A stretch of DNA of 64,000 nucleotides from Heliocidaris erythrogramma (GCA_025617745.1 CM046861.1:9964244-10028243); one strand, 5' to 3'. Counted from the first letter of the stretch, positions 48,544-60,715 are shown. The notes: generated by a model not told the origin, from the sequence alone. Program-made: numbers and translations.

Positions 48544-48829
48544 AGGTGTCATGGTCTAGTGGATACGTCACCGGACTGTGATCTCATGGTTCGTGGTTCG
48601 AGTCCCGCCGCGGCACTAATGTCCTTTGGCAAGACATTAATCTGCATTTGCCACTCTCCACCCAGGTGTAGTAAATGGGTACCTGGTAGGAATTTATTCC
48701 TTGAATGCTTTCAGCACCTTAGGGCAGCTGGACTAATGCCAGGGTAATAATACTCCTTTGTAGGCGGCTTGAGCATCCTCTGGGATGGATACGTGCGCAA
48801 TATAAATGTAGCTATTATTATTATTACAA
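48544..48829 (+). mobile_element. Full-length tRNA-derived SINE
   Basis: A box TGGTCTAGTGGATACG and B box GGTTCGAGTCCCG at the head. Central block: CCTTTGGCAAGACATTAATC, CCACTCTCCACCCAGGTGTA and GGGTACCTGG. Tail: GTGCGCAATATAAATGTAG followed by (ATT)n. This is the best preserved of the SINE copies in the window, and it starts about 110 bp after the 3.0-kb element ends. Confidence 0.88.
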
Positions 48830-51800
48830 TGTAGTTTAATGTATTAATTTTGTACATTGTATATAAGCCACCATGTACATGCATGTGAATAGAATATTAC
48901 ATTAAATATATCATTCATCAGTGAATCTTCTCTAACATTCTACAGTACAAGCCTTACAAAAATCATATTATTCACTTTAGTTCCAAGGGTGTTTGTACAA
49001 ACAAAGGCAAAGATATATATGAAACTATTTTCAATAAATCATACTAAGTTCCCCTTTCTAGTGAACTGTGGGCCCATTCTAATGGCATAACATGTCCCTG
49101 CAGAATTACATGTTACTTTGCTCCTTTTTTAAAGACTTTGACCTCCTCCCAAAGAGAGAACTGTTTTTTTTATGATGATTTATTCATCCGTGCAGATTAT
49201 ACAAATATGTACAATACATGGCAAGAGCCAAGAGTTGACCCCCCCCCCCCCCCAAAAAAAAGTATTTTAATGACTTTGAGTCCTTGAAGCTATAAAGAGA
49301 ATTCATTCCATTCCACAAAATTGGTACTGTATATATGCACTGTACATGTACATACCTAGTATTATAAGAGAAATTTGGTAAGAAATAATTTATTGAATAT
49401 TGTAAGAAATCAATAATTGTAGTTGCCAAACACTGTCAAGAGAATAAATGACATGTGCATAAATTCATTTATAGTGTCTGAATGAATAAAATATTAATAC
49501 TTGGAAAGCGAACAACAAAAAATTAGGAAAAAATAAACAGGTCTACAAGTACTGTATTGCCTTTGAAAACACATACTGCATGGATCAGTGTGTCAATATC
49601 AACTACATGTACTATGCTTTGTCAGTAATGGTAACTATACTTTTAAATATGTTTTATAGTCAGGGTCATGCTAATAAAATGTAATTGATTGAGGTAATTG
49701 TGTTTCTTAAGGAATTTTTTTTTAAATATTATCTTCATTTTCACTTTAATACTGGTACCTGTTTCATTTTATTTTCAAGGTTATGTTTACATCCATTCAT
49801 ACTAATATACTGCTTAATAATCTCTTTCTATAGCACTAAAACTTTTACTTCATAACTCAACTTACGGTATCATTCTGGTTTGTAATAATGTCAGTAATTA
49901 CAATCATATTTATAGCTAATGAATACGAGATAAAATTTATTTGTTCATTATATTTCATAACTGAAATTATAGTTTAATGATGATTAAAAAATTGGATAAT
50001 GATAATAGTACTTTTAGTGATAATTACTACTGTTTACAACATGTCAATACAATCTGGTTTACCACATGTACAGATCATTCACTGTACATGCACGTTATCA
50101 TGCCAGTGCAAAAAAGTATTCATTATTTATTGGCGTACTGCTCCTCCTCTTGATATTATTTTTCTGTTTGATCCTTGTCCAATATGAAGACAGATTTTTT
50201 TCTTTATTTTCAATTTAAAATAAAAAATCTTTGATACAATTGTCTTTTATGATTTGATATTACAACTTTCCTCTGTTGGTATTTCATGTTATTTGTTATT
50301 GTCTTTTGTTATTTGATATAACAAATTTACCCTTTTTTTGTATTTCATTCCATGCTATTTTGTTAATCCTCCTTTTTTTACATATCTTTTACTTTATTCT
50401 GAGGTCATGCACTTTTATTTCGTGCGTACCCAAAATATTGATAACGCATGGTGACTCTGTAATGGACTGAAGAGATCAGCGAAACACATAAGTACATGTA
50501 CTATTCCGTCAAGGTCACAAACTTTTTTCTTGGGTCGACTGATATGGGGAAAACTACATTTTATCACGTGATTACCTTTTGACATATATATCTACATCTA
50601 CTCTGGTACTCAGCAACGTCCACTTCTGGATATAACGCTATGACCAATCTAACAGCAAGATTCTTATCCATGTAAACTTATGTGGAATATAATAAGTAAA
50701 TAATAAATAATGAATAATATCAAAACGGTATAATATAGTGCCTTGCATCCGACCTATCCCCATGAGGGCAATCCCACCTTTTCAACAAGATGAATTGGAA
50801 GAACAGAAAACTTAGAGAAAACTTTTGAAGTAAGAAATCAAGAACTGCATGCACATGTACATGTATGTAAAATGCACAGACATGGGCATCATACATGTAA
50901 TCTGTTTAAATTGCAATGTCAAAATGACTAGGTTGCCTTTCCTTGTAAAAAACGACACAGTTCTTACTGAAATTTTGATATTTTTGACAAAATTACTTGT
51001 TAGAATATCAGGAATATTATAAGATTTATGAAATACAGGAATGTAAAAGTAATTCTTCTTCAGTTTCCAGTCAAAGACTCAGGCGCAGACAGGGCTTCCC
51101 ATCATACTTCTCTATTGATGTAAATTTTCACTTTTGATAATGATTACATTGAAATAGTTATTATGACATCTGTATTTGATATTTGAACTATGTATACTTT
51201 CAATTGTAATGTTCATTGCAGATTTCTGCAGTATTACGAAATAAATGCATTCATTCATCCATTCATTCATTCATACCACTCATAGGCCCTTGCCTATGTG
51301 GGACTGTGTCCAACATTCACTGTCATGACTGTTGCAGCAGTCAAAAGCAGACAACAAAATTGCTCTAAACAAGATTTAATTTTCTTAAATGACTCTTCAA
51401 CTCTTACTTTGCCACAAATGTAGGGATTCAGACTTGAAAGTGAAATTTTAAATAATTATTTTCCTCTCCTGTACGAATGATCTAGCCTGAAAAAGGGCCT
51501 GCTGATACACACAAAAGCTATTGAAGCCTATTCACCCGTAAAAGCTAGTTTGGAGTACAAGGTGATCTTCAGATAAGCTTGTACATGTATAAATGATTCA
51601 TACTAGTATTAGAGTCTACTAGATTTTTAGCAGCCAATAATTCAGATTGAAATTTCAACTTCAAAAGTAAAACATGACCATTCTGTTTATCAGACTGACG
51701 TCACTCATCCCCATGAACAATAGTTTCCAAGAACGCCAAACGCCAAACAATGGATTCGCAAATGGCAAATTTTTTGCACACTTTCACTGGGATTTTGTCT

Positions 51801-52066
51801 TAAAATTGTGATTTCTAAAAAACGGTCGAAAGTTTCCCCTTTTCTAAAAAAGTCAGGGCAAAATATTCAGAATTATGTGCTAACAATTGGTGAGATAGTA
51901 TACAAATATTGACTGCTCATGAGGATGATGGTGGAAATTATCATTCCCAAGGTGTTGTTCATACCGCCCATACGACCTGCCCATTCTCTAGCATTGCGAA
52001 CCGCGACTACAAAAGTGCTATGCTTTTTTGCTGAAATTACATATATTTTTCATCTAAAAATTAAAC
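48830..52066. other. AT-rich region without gene
   Basis: No exon or domain found. It includes a 15-base poly-C tract at 49239-49253, an AATG/TTCATTCA-rich patch near 51245-51275 and TACATGTA words. Confidence 0.5.
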
Positions 52067-52335
52067 TACTGTAAATGCAGAAATATTCGCAGTACATTAA
52101 TTTTCGCGGATTTCGCACTATTTTCGGCGGGCGCGAATTCTAGAACACGATTTCTTATGCTTGTTTTCAATGGACGGTGCATTGCGCGCTTCATCTGATT
52201 GATATGTGTTTGCATCCAATTCATTTTAGAGTGCGAGTGAGTAATTGTGCAGCGCGAATTCAAGAACCCGCCAATATGTTTTTGGGTTGCTCAGCGCGAA
52301 AATTTAATCACGCGAAAATAACAGCGTTTACAGTA
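52067..52335. mobile_element. MITE with TACTGTAAA ends, 269 bp
   Basis: TACTGTAAATGCAGAAATAT at the left and, reversed from the right, TACTGTAAACGCTGTTATTT. Both ends run into TTCGCG/GCGAA words (CGCGAA, GCGCGAA). No ORF. Confidence 0.75.
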
Positions 52336-52810
52336 AATAAAACTTCAACCATTGACTGATTCCAACTGATTCCATTGCGTAATCTGCCTACAGTCGAATG
52401 GCAGAATGTAATCGCCCTGCACTTTTTCAAGGTCACACCTGTGTGTAACTATACACAGCGCTGTCGCAAAGTGGTACTTCCATGGACAGGTTTTGGCAGT
52501 CAAAAGTTGAAATTTTAATACTCTGACCCTGTGGACATTGCCAGATGACTTGCTCGGGATTGAACTTCAAGTTCAACAAATCCAACCAAGCAATCGATTT
52601 CATGTGAGTACAATGTAAAATTGGAAGTTTAACATACATTTTAAATTAATTTTGTACATAGTTTTTCGTGACATTGTCATTGAGGGGTGTCGCAATGAAA
52701 GTCTATGTATCATTGTATGTCATGTACATGTATGTGTCATTGTCAGACTCCATGATTTGCATGGCGTCTGGTCGGGCTATAGCTTTATAGGCCTACATGT
52801 ACATGATGTA

Positions 52811-53006
52811 TATCGTGGTTGAGGAAACCACTCGTTCTTTTATAGCACGCAAAAATAAAGTGCAGATCTATGCCTATGGCTATGGACGGGTCGAGGAAAC
52901 CAACAAGGCAACATGAACCAATGCAATGCCAATGCCATGGCAATGCATGTAACACAACTTCTGTGCGTACATGGCGTAGTGAATGGTGGTTTCCTCAACC
53001 ACGATA
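52811..53006. mobile_element. Foldback element with 21-bp perfect TIRs, 196 bp
   Basis: TATCGTGGTTGAGGAAACCA(C) at 52811 is perfectly inverted at 52986-53006. A third partial copy, GGTCGAGGAAACCAAC, lies inside at about 52888. No ORF. Confidence 0.8.
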
Positions 53007-53280
53007 ATGCCTATTTGAACTTGAAGAATTAGAAGACACCACAAATGAACAAGTTACAAGTACAACCACCGTAGTAACTACTACCACATGCAGTACCACC
53101 AGGCTGCAATTGTCAAAATGACTGAAATCTGATTCTGAATTGTGCAGAGTAAACTGAAAGAGAGACTGCATTCTGAATTTCTGAGACTGGTTATTCTTTC
53201 TATTTTTATATTAATATTAATTTAATCATGCTGACTTGTAAAAATGTATGCAAACAAAGGCGAAAGAGAAAAGAACTTAC

Positions 53281-53560
53281 ATCTCAACCGGCCTGACGTG
53301 CCTAATCTGCTAATGCATCGCACTAGCACTTGACTCTGACTTCTGAGTGACTGCAAATTTTGACCCGGTGAACAACAACATTATGTGAATGTAGGCGCCA
53401 TTAGCCAGCTGAAAGTCTGTACCGGAAGAGAATGCTGGGTCTACCGTACCAATATCCGCCACAGCTAGCGCCAATACTTCCCTACGCCACATGCACACAC
53501 ACAATTGGGGATCCAATATGGATTCATCGCGGATGAGAGGAGTTATAGGCACACTTCCCT
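53281..53560 (-). promoter_or_regulatory. CUEDC1: Candidate promoter and non-coding first exon of the CUEDC1-like gene
   Basis: On the minus strand a strong donor (GAGAT|GTAAGTTC) at 53280 ends a GC-richer block. It contains an ETS-type core (ACCGGAAG on the plus strand near 53421), TAATGGCGCC near 53395, and ATCCAATAT (CCAAT) near 53511. The coding exon of CUEDC1 begins at an acceptor 18 bases before its ATG, so a 5' non-coding exon must exist upstream. This is the best candidate I see; linking the two across 11.5 kb is inference. Confidence 0.35.
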
Positions 53561-55603
53561 GGTTGGGGCAAGGGGTTATCGGGATTATTGGAATTATCGG
53601 GAAGCTACAGTAATAAGGGAGTCGAGGTTAACGTACCACCAGTTGATAAAACTCCTCAAAAAATTATTCTACTACACAGTTAAAACCCGGAGTTAAAACA
53701 GATCAGTGATTGGATCCTAGGAAATTTGTATAGATTAAAGGGGGTACATTTATGTCCAAAAAAAAATTGAGGTGGTGGGGCCGGGGGGGGGGGGGGGCCT
53801 GGGAGCTGAGAATGATGGGGGTGCTGCAGTACCGCCACATTTATATGACTATGGGGGTACTGACTTACCCCATGTAATACTTAAAGCAGGGGGCAAAAAA
53901 CGCAAAAGAGAAAGAGGAAGAAAGTTATGTTTAAGAAATATTCGGCCCTAATCCGCAGGGTAAAGTTCATTAGAATTGGAGTTTTTCTTAGCTTCAACAT
54001 GTGAACATTTTCTGAAGCTCGGCCGCTTTGCTTTCTCGCATGTATTGCTTCAAGATCTCTAATTTTCGCACTCAAATATGGACTATATTAAACAGCATTA
54101 AAAAAAAAACTTTCAAAAATATATATTTTTAATTTTCATATTGCTTTTTAATTCCCTACCATTATTTATCAGTCTTTTTTTTAAATATTTATATAAGCGG
54201 GTAGTATTTTCATTCAGCTTCACCATTTGAAAGAAATTGCAGAAGTAAATAGAAGACCGTCATCAATTCCCAAAACTCGAAACGGGTCGATGCAGTGCTC
54301 GCTTGTGAATTTTTTCTGTATAAGTTAAATTCTTAAGAAATTGATGTTTTTAAAGCTTAAAAATGCAACAACATAAAATTGCCGATTGGTCGCTTAGCTC
54401 CCGCGCAGTTTCGTGCAAGTATGGGAATGGGTGGGGGAGCTAGGGGCAATTTCATTTTTTGCAGAGAGCAACAATACAGAAATTGCCTTTAAAGTTTGGA
54501 ACCTAAAAAAATATATTCCCATTTTCAGTTGCGTTCGCTCGCTTCGCACACTCGCGCAAAAATTTAGGACAACACAATTTGTCATGTCATAGAACGGAAT
54601 AATGCATATTGTGTATATTGCAGGGTTGAAATATGTCGGATTTATTTGATTTAAATTTATAACCCTTAATGTTGTTCCTATACCAAATAAATACATTTGA
54701 TTAACTATCACTTGCATAAGTTTTTTTCAGCCAAAAAATAAGGAAAATCAAACAATGATTTTTTTTTTTAGTGATATTTTTTAATTAATCTCTCATCAAC
54801 AAAATCAACAACAAATACGGACTTAGCGAAACAATGTGTAATAATATAAGTGGTGTATCTACTGGGGTCATGGGCACACTGCATGCTTGCCCAGGCGACA
54901 TTTGAAGGGGGCTAAAAACGCAAAAAAGGGTTTGAAATGCAAAAATTTTCGGAAACTCGGTCGCTTTGCATCCTCGCATATTGTTGCTCCAGGATCTCGT
55001 AATTTCGCTCCCGGCCCAGATAGGATAATTATAGAGTATCGGTGTTTTTGAAGGGCTTAAGATTGATAAATAATTATAGTTGCTTTCCTCGCTATCATGT
55101 AAGTTTCATCATCCTCTTCTTAAATATTGGATGGATTAAGTGTATAAAATCGCTTTTTGCAAAGGTTCAACATTTCAAAGAAATCTAAACTTTTGATTGT
55201 CTTCCCAATTTGAGAAGATCCCAAATGCCTCGAATATATATCTTAGGGGTTTCCATTGATGTTGGGCCCTATTTGAGAAGGAAGTGAATAGAAAACCTTT
55301 TACAAAATGTTCAAAATTCGGATCTCTATACCCCTCGATCGCAGTGCTCAGTTGCAAATTTTCCTGGGTAAATTGCATATTATAAGAAATTGCGTTTTGG
55401 GAGTCGTTTCTCAGTCGTTTTGCTTCCTCGCTTGTACAATGACGTGGAAGCGGGGGGGGGGGGGGGGGGGTTATGTTGAAATACCATCACATTCTTTTAT
55501 AATGATTAGATTAATGTAAGGAAATAAGAAATGGCATAATTTCAATCGAATTCGTTCGCTCGCATTGTTATTCTCAATTAAGGGGTTCCGTCCATTGGCG
55601 TAG

Positions 55604-55716
55604 ATCCGCGCATTCCTTCTTTTCATGGGGGGGGGGGGGGTGACTTTGTTCTTCGTGGATGGTCATTCCCCCCCCCCCCCCCGGTTGAAAATAAATTCTT
55701 GCATATTTACGCCCGT
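55604..55716. repeat. Poly-G/poly-C foldback repeat, inverted copy of 14190-14295
   Basis: GCGCATTCCTTCTTTTCATG, a G run, GATGGTCATTCC, a C run, then AAAATAAATTCTTGCATATT and TACGCCC. Read in reverse it matches the repeat in the SEC14-like gene intron. Confidence 0.7.
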
Positions 55717-56131
55717 GGTTCCGTCAATAACAATTTATCTAAAATGCTCTTATATCAACTGTTTATTTCTTACATGTACTTAAAATTAAACTGATATTAT
55801 AAAATAGTAAGTTCGGTCATCGGTGTCAATTATGACCTGGTGATACAGGGAGATCTGTACCCATGCATCTAAATTCTCCATTCTACCAGTAAAGATAATT
55901 TGCGACCTTGCCTTAATTTTAATGTCAAGACAATATCATGTAACACAAGTTTCTTGTATCGCAGCCTAACCAACTAGCCGGTTATTTATTTATTTATTTA
56001 TTTATTCAAACATAATATATTTACACAGGATAAAAACAATGGTATCAGCAATTAAATGCTGTTTTACAACAATGTCCTGTTGATATTTCCAATTCTTACC
56101 AGAGGGATGCTTCTTTTTAGATTGTTATTTT

Positions 56132-56969
56132 TTGCCGAATTAAAATAACAGAGATGGGTTTGATGGGTTTGATGGAATATTTTGTTATGGTAATAGCAAT
56201 AGAAAGACAAATAAGAAAAAATATAAAAAATGCTCATGACCTCATCATAAACATGGCAAATAGTTGTCAAATATAATTTTATTCAGCGGGGGTATGAGGA
56301 GAGAAAATTCTAGTTTGTCTTGAGAACTAGAGGGGCGTTATCAGAATTCAAAGATGTTCACTTAAAAGCTTTCTTGTTCTCAATGAAACATCTTCGAATT
56401 ATATGATCATCCTTCCAGTGGCGTATCTATAGGGATTATGGCGCCGGGGGCAAGCAATGAAGTTGCGCCCCCCCCCCCAGTGCCCCAAATTATTTAAGTT
56501 ATTACAAGCTATAGGGAGCAAAGCGACCGAGCGGCAAATTTTGTTATATTTTGCCGAATTAAAATAACAGAGATGGGTTTGATGGGTTTGATGGAATATT
56601 TTGTTATGGTAATAGCAATAGAAAGACAAATAAGAAAAAATATTTAAAAATGCTCATGACCTCATCATAAACATGGCAAATAGTTGTCAAATATAATTTT
56701 ATTCAGCGGGGGTATGAGGAGAGAAAATTCTAGTTTGTCTTGAGAACTAGAGGGGCGTTATCAGAATTCAAAGATGTTCACTTAAAAGCTTTCTTGTTCT
56801 CAATGAAACATCTTCGAATTATATGATCATCCTTCCAGTGGCGTATCTATAGGGATTATGGCGCCGGGGGCAAGCAATGAAGTTGCGCCCCCCCCCCCAG
56901 TGCCCCAAATTATTTAAGTTATTACAAGCTATATAGGGAGCAAAGCGACCGAGCGGCAAATTTTTCCAT
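56132..56969. repeat. Recent tandem duplication, two 419-bp units
   Basis: Units start at 56132 and 56551 with TTGCCGAATTAAAATAACAG and are almost identical to GGAGCAAAGCGACCGAGCGG. Visible differences are a few bases in an A-run and an extra TA in the second unit. Each unit includes CCAGTGGCGTATCTATAGGG and a 12-base C run. Confidence 0.95.
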
Positions 56970-57047
56970 TTTTAAACCTAAAAAACGCAAATCCTTTTGC
57001 ATTTTACCTAGGAATTTTGCAATTGACCACTGCAATTGTGCGGTAGA

Positions 57048-57235
57048 GAAGTTCGAATTTTGTACATTGATAAACGGTTTTCTATTCACTCACTTCTACA
57101 ATCGGGAGCAAAACTAACGAAAACCCTGAAAGGCTTGAGAAAGAGTCGAGAAATTCAGCAAGAGTACCTGAAGTTGAGATTTCTTTCAAAAGTTGAACCT
57201 TTGCAAATGCTGTTTAATACACTTTATCCTATATA
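57048..57235. repeat. Dispersed repeat, copy A (partner at 60143-60343)
   Basis: GATAAACGGTTTTCTATTCA through AAACCCTGAAAGGCTTGAGA to TTTGCAAATGCTGTTT is nearly identical in the partner. The open frames in both copies are by-products of a shared non-coding repeat. A diverged inverted copy lies at about 55150-55380. Confidence 0.9.
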
Positions 57236-57422
57236 TCGGGGGCCAGGGACGGCGGAGCGTCTTTCAAAGTGGGGGGGGGGGGGGGGGGACCAGCCAAAAA
57301 AGGCACTTTGGGGGAAACGGGGGCACCTACAAGGGGTGAACATAAAACGATAAAAGGAACCATATTTGTGACATTGGTATTACCCTAAATTCCAGATAAC
57401 ATGATTAATACATTATCAAACC

Positions 57423-57561
57423 CATGGGCGCAAATCCAACAGGAATTCTATTCAAGTGGGGGGGGGGGGGGGGGGGGGACACCCCATTGTTGCATCCAGG
57501 TGTGTCCCCCCCCCCCCCCCCCCCCACTTGAATAGAATTCCTGTTTGGATTTGCGCCCATG
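57423..57561. repeat. Near-perfect palindrome carrying 21 G and 20 C
   Basis: The left arm starts CATGGGCGCAAATCC, passes AGGAATTCTATTCAAGT and a 21-base G run (57458-57478), then GACACC. The right arm is its complement, with a 20-base C run (57506-57525), ending at 57561. Only one single-base indel was seen in arms of about 60 bases. The loop is about 15 bases. Confidence 0.95.
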
Positions 57562-58087
57562 ATCAAACCGCCCCAGCGGTGGCAAGAAGAGACACAGGAA
57601 AAGAAAGGAGAGCTACGGAATCTACATCTACAAAGTCCTCAAGCTGTCATGATGTCATCATCTTCTTCCTTTTTATTGTGGTTCTGGACACTGCTTCAGT
57701 TTCCCCAATAAGCAGTTGTGTGTGATGGTCTAATGACTCATGTGCGAGCGAGCGAAACGAGCGAGCAAAAATATTCAGACTTTTTTCTAATGCTGAATTC
57801 GTTTGGTTGACAATTATTTATAGTGATATAATGAAAATGACAGCAGCAAATTAACTGGGGGAATGTCGAATTATCTTTTAACTCATACATTATCCTTGTA
57901 GTTCTTCTTCAGGATTACATCGATATCAACATACTTTATGCGTTCTGCTTGATTTTATTATATACTATAAGAGCTTGCGAGCGTAGCGAGCAAGTTTGGG
58001 GGAGATTTTCAGAAAATATTGCCCTTAATTGTTAATTGGTGTAAATTATGGGCACATTCGAGCAAGCGTAATAAGAAATCCTTTGCC

Positions 58088-58104
58088 GGGGGGGGGGGGG
58101 GGGG
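58088..58104. repeat. Poly-G tract (17 G)
   Basis: Seventeen consecutive G in the repeat zone. Confidence 0.9.
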
Positions 58105-58979
58105 TAAGCATTATGCCCCTCTTGCCTCCAGCTCCACTGCCTTACATTGTAGTAATTATGTGTACCTGTTACTACATAAAGCCGCATCGATTCTTTGAAG
58201 TTAGATATGGCTCTTTTTGTTGTTGTTGTTGCTGTTGGAGCTTGATGGCGCTCTTCAATCTTCATAGATTATCTGCGCCACTGACGTTCCATATCAAGAT
58301 ACTTATTTGGCCTCATCTTTGTGATGTCCACTTTGTTGAGGTGGGTTCGCTTTTCCCGGCCAATGTCTTCGGGTTTGAACTGGCTCACCTGCCTCTGCGA
58401 AGTGCAAAATTAGTTTCCCATCACCTTTAATTGTGCATTATTGTAATCAAACTTTCGTACCAAAAAATAATGAGGATAATGACGAGTCGAATTCCTTTTT
58501 TATATTTTTTCGATTTATTGCACTATTTCTATAGTATAAGGTACAATTATAATACGCATGCCCATGGGTTATACGTATTTATACAAATATAATACAAAAG
58601 GGGACAGTTTATTTGTGTGCCCACTAGTAGTCTCAGCTCCTCGAATAACTGAGTAACTGGTGAACTAGAAGGGGTGCATGGACCTCTGTCTTTTGGCCTC
58701 TTATGTGCAACCCACAAGGGGTGCATGGGCCGCTGTCCTTGCCACCCACAACTAATCGCCAGCCGCGAAGGAGGCCTTCTCCAACCGTTGACCAATAGGG
58801 ATGTTGCGCTTCAAACATTCTTTGTTTATGCACTGTTCCTGCTATGCATATTTCAATGTAACTCACTGAATTTTGTAATTTGTAAATGACTATGTTGCAT
58901 GGTGAAAAAATAAAACAAACAAACAAACAATAAGAATGTTTTACTGGCCCCAGTATGAAAGAAACAGTGTGAAACAGTG

Positions 58980-59355
58980 TGAAATATAGGTAAAAGGGGA
59001 CATTAAATTTTATCCGAAGAGGAAAGGGTGCTTATCAGAGATGGAATGGAGCACGTATAAGAAGTGAAAAGGGGCGCTTATCAGAAGGGGAAAGTTGGCA
59101 CTATTTAGAAGGGAAAAGGGGCACCTATCAGAAGTAAAAATGTACTTATCATCAGAAGAAAAGGCCACTTTTTAGAGAGATAAGGAGGCAATTATCAGAT
59201 TTATAAAGGGGCAGTTATCAGCAGGGAAAAGGGTACTTATCAGAAGGGGAAAGGGCACTTATTAGAAAGGAAATGGGGCACTTTTAGTAGTAAAAAGGCC
59301 ACTTATTAGAGAGAAAGGGGGCATTTTTCAGATGTAAAAAGGGCACTTTTGGGGT
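58980..59355. repeat. Degenerate minisatellite of AAGGGGCACTTATCAGAAG-like units
   Basis: About a dozen variable units of 20-35 bases repeat the order AAAGGGG-CACTTATCAGAAG. Later units carry CCACTTATTAGAGAG. Strand-asymmetric purine-rich array. Confidence 0.85.
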
Positions 59356-59394
59356 ACTTGAAAAAGTGGGGGGCACTGTCTCCCCCAACCCTGT

Positions 59395-59600
59395 TGGGGT
59401 GCAATATTAAGCAGGACTCACATGGTATAGCGAGCAAAGCAATTACTTCTTTATTTTTTCAAATTTTGAAATCTTTAAGCTTTTTAAGAACTATATACTG
59501 GGGGCGCGAAATTACGAGATTCCGAAAGAAAATAATTATGCAAGGGAGCAAAGCGACCGAGCTTTGGAAAATTTTGCATTTCAAACCTTCGAAAACTAGA
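59395..59600. repeat. Dispersed repeat, copy B (partner at 60344-60560)
   Basis: GCAATATTAAGCAGGACTCA, CGAGCAAAGCAATTAC, GGGGGCGCGAAATTACGAGA and GGAGCAAAGCGACCGAGCTT occur in the same order in both copies, with modest divergence. Confidence 0.85.
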
Positions 59601-60142
59601 TTTCTAGTGCATTTAACTTGCGGATTTGGGGTGCATAATCCATACGGATTATGATTTTTCTTAGTTTCCTATTTTTTTCTTTCTCTCCTTTGCGTTTTTT
59701 GCGCCCCCTCCAAGTGGCACACGGGGAACGCCCCCCGCCCCCTATATACGCCACTGAGCGAAGCGACTGATCGGGGAGGGGTTGTGTGGGAGGGAGTATC
59801 CCCCTCCCGCACCAGAGGCTTTTTCAAAAATCTGTCTATAAAACTTGCATTTTAGAGCATGCATCCCGAAATAAAAGGGTTTTTATTGAAAAGTAGAAAT
59901 GCACGGGTCTACGCCAATGGACGGAACCGCTTAATTGAGAATAACAATGCGAGCGAACGAATTTTCTTCGATATTTTCATATTGAAAATTATGGCATTTC
60001 TTATTTCCATACTTCTAATCATTAAAGAATGTGATGGTATTTTAAGATCAAACATAATGAGTTTGGGTAATCATAATTTTTCAATTTTTAACCCTAAAAA
60101 ACGCAATTTCTTGTGCATTTTACCCAGGAAATTTTGCAATTG

Positions 60143-60343
60143 AGCGGTAGAGAAGCTCGAATTTTATGCATTGATAAACGGTTTTCTATTCACTCACTTC
60201 TACAATCGGGAGCAAAACTAACGAAAACCCTGAAAGGCTTGAGAAAGAGTCGAGAAATTCAGCAAGAGTACCTGAAGTTGAGATTTCTTTCAAAAGTTGA
60301 ACCTTTGCAAATGCTGTTTTATACACTTTATCCTACATCGGGG
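60143..60343. repeat. Dispersed repeat, second copy of 57048-57235
   Basis: Nearly identical to the first copy over the GATAAACGG...CTGTTTTATACACTTTATCC span, and followed here by the copy-B partner, giving a larger composite unit. Confidence 0.9.
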
Positions 60344-60715
60344 GCGCAATATTTAGCAGGAGTCATATGACACATACATTATATCGAGCAAAGCAATTAC
60401 ATCTTTATTTTTTGTAACCCTTAAGCTATTTAAGAACAATATAGGCCTACTGGGGGCGCGAAATTACGAGATTCTGAAAGATAATAATTATGCGAGGGAG
60501 CAAAGCGACCGAGCTTTCGAAAATTTTCTCATTTCAAACCTTCAAAAACTAGATTTTTAGTGCATTAACAGGCCATCACCCCACCTCCCGGGATCGACAC
60601 CCACTGGAGGGGGGCCAGACGTGAAGGGTCCAACCGTCCAACCGCACAGCCATGATGTCATTTTAGGGGGCGGTTGTGAGCGCGCGAAGAGTGCGAAATT
60701 GGTGAGTGGTCCCCA

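Noticed and set aside
53310-53552. 80-codon minus-strand frame
   Set aside because: Lies in the candidate 5' UTR exon of CUEDC1. No known domain; at most an upstream ORF.
57036-57353. 105-codon frame, similar to a frame at 60113-60370
   Set aside because: The similarity between the two frames comes from a dispersed non-coding repeat. No domain, and the frames stop in poly-G.
58029-58430. 133-codon frame with Gly and Cys runs
   Set aside because: Runs through a poly-G tract and a TTG-repeat; low-complexity artefact.
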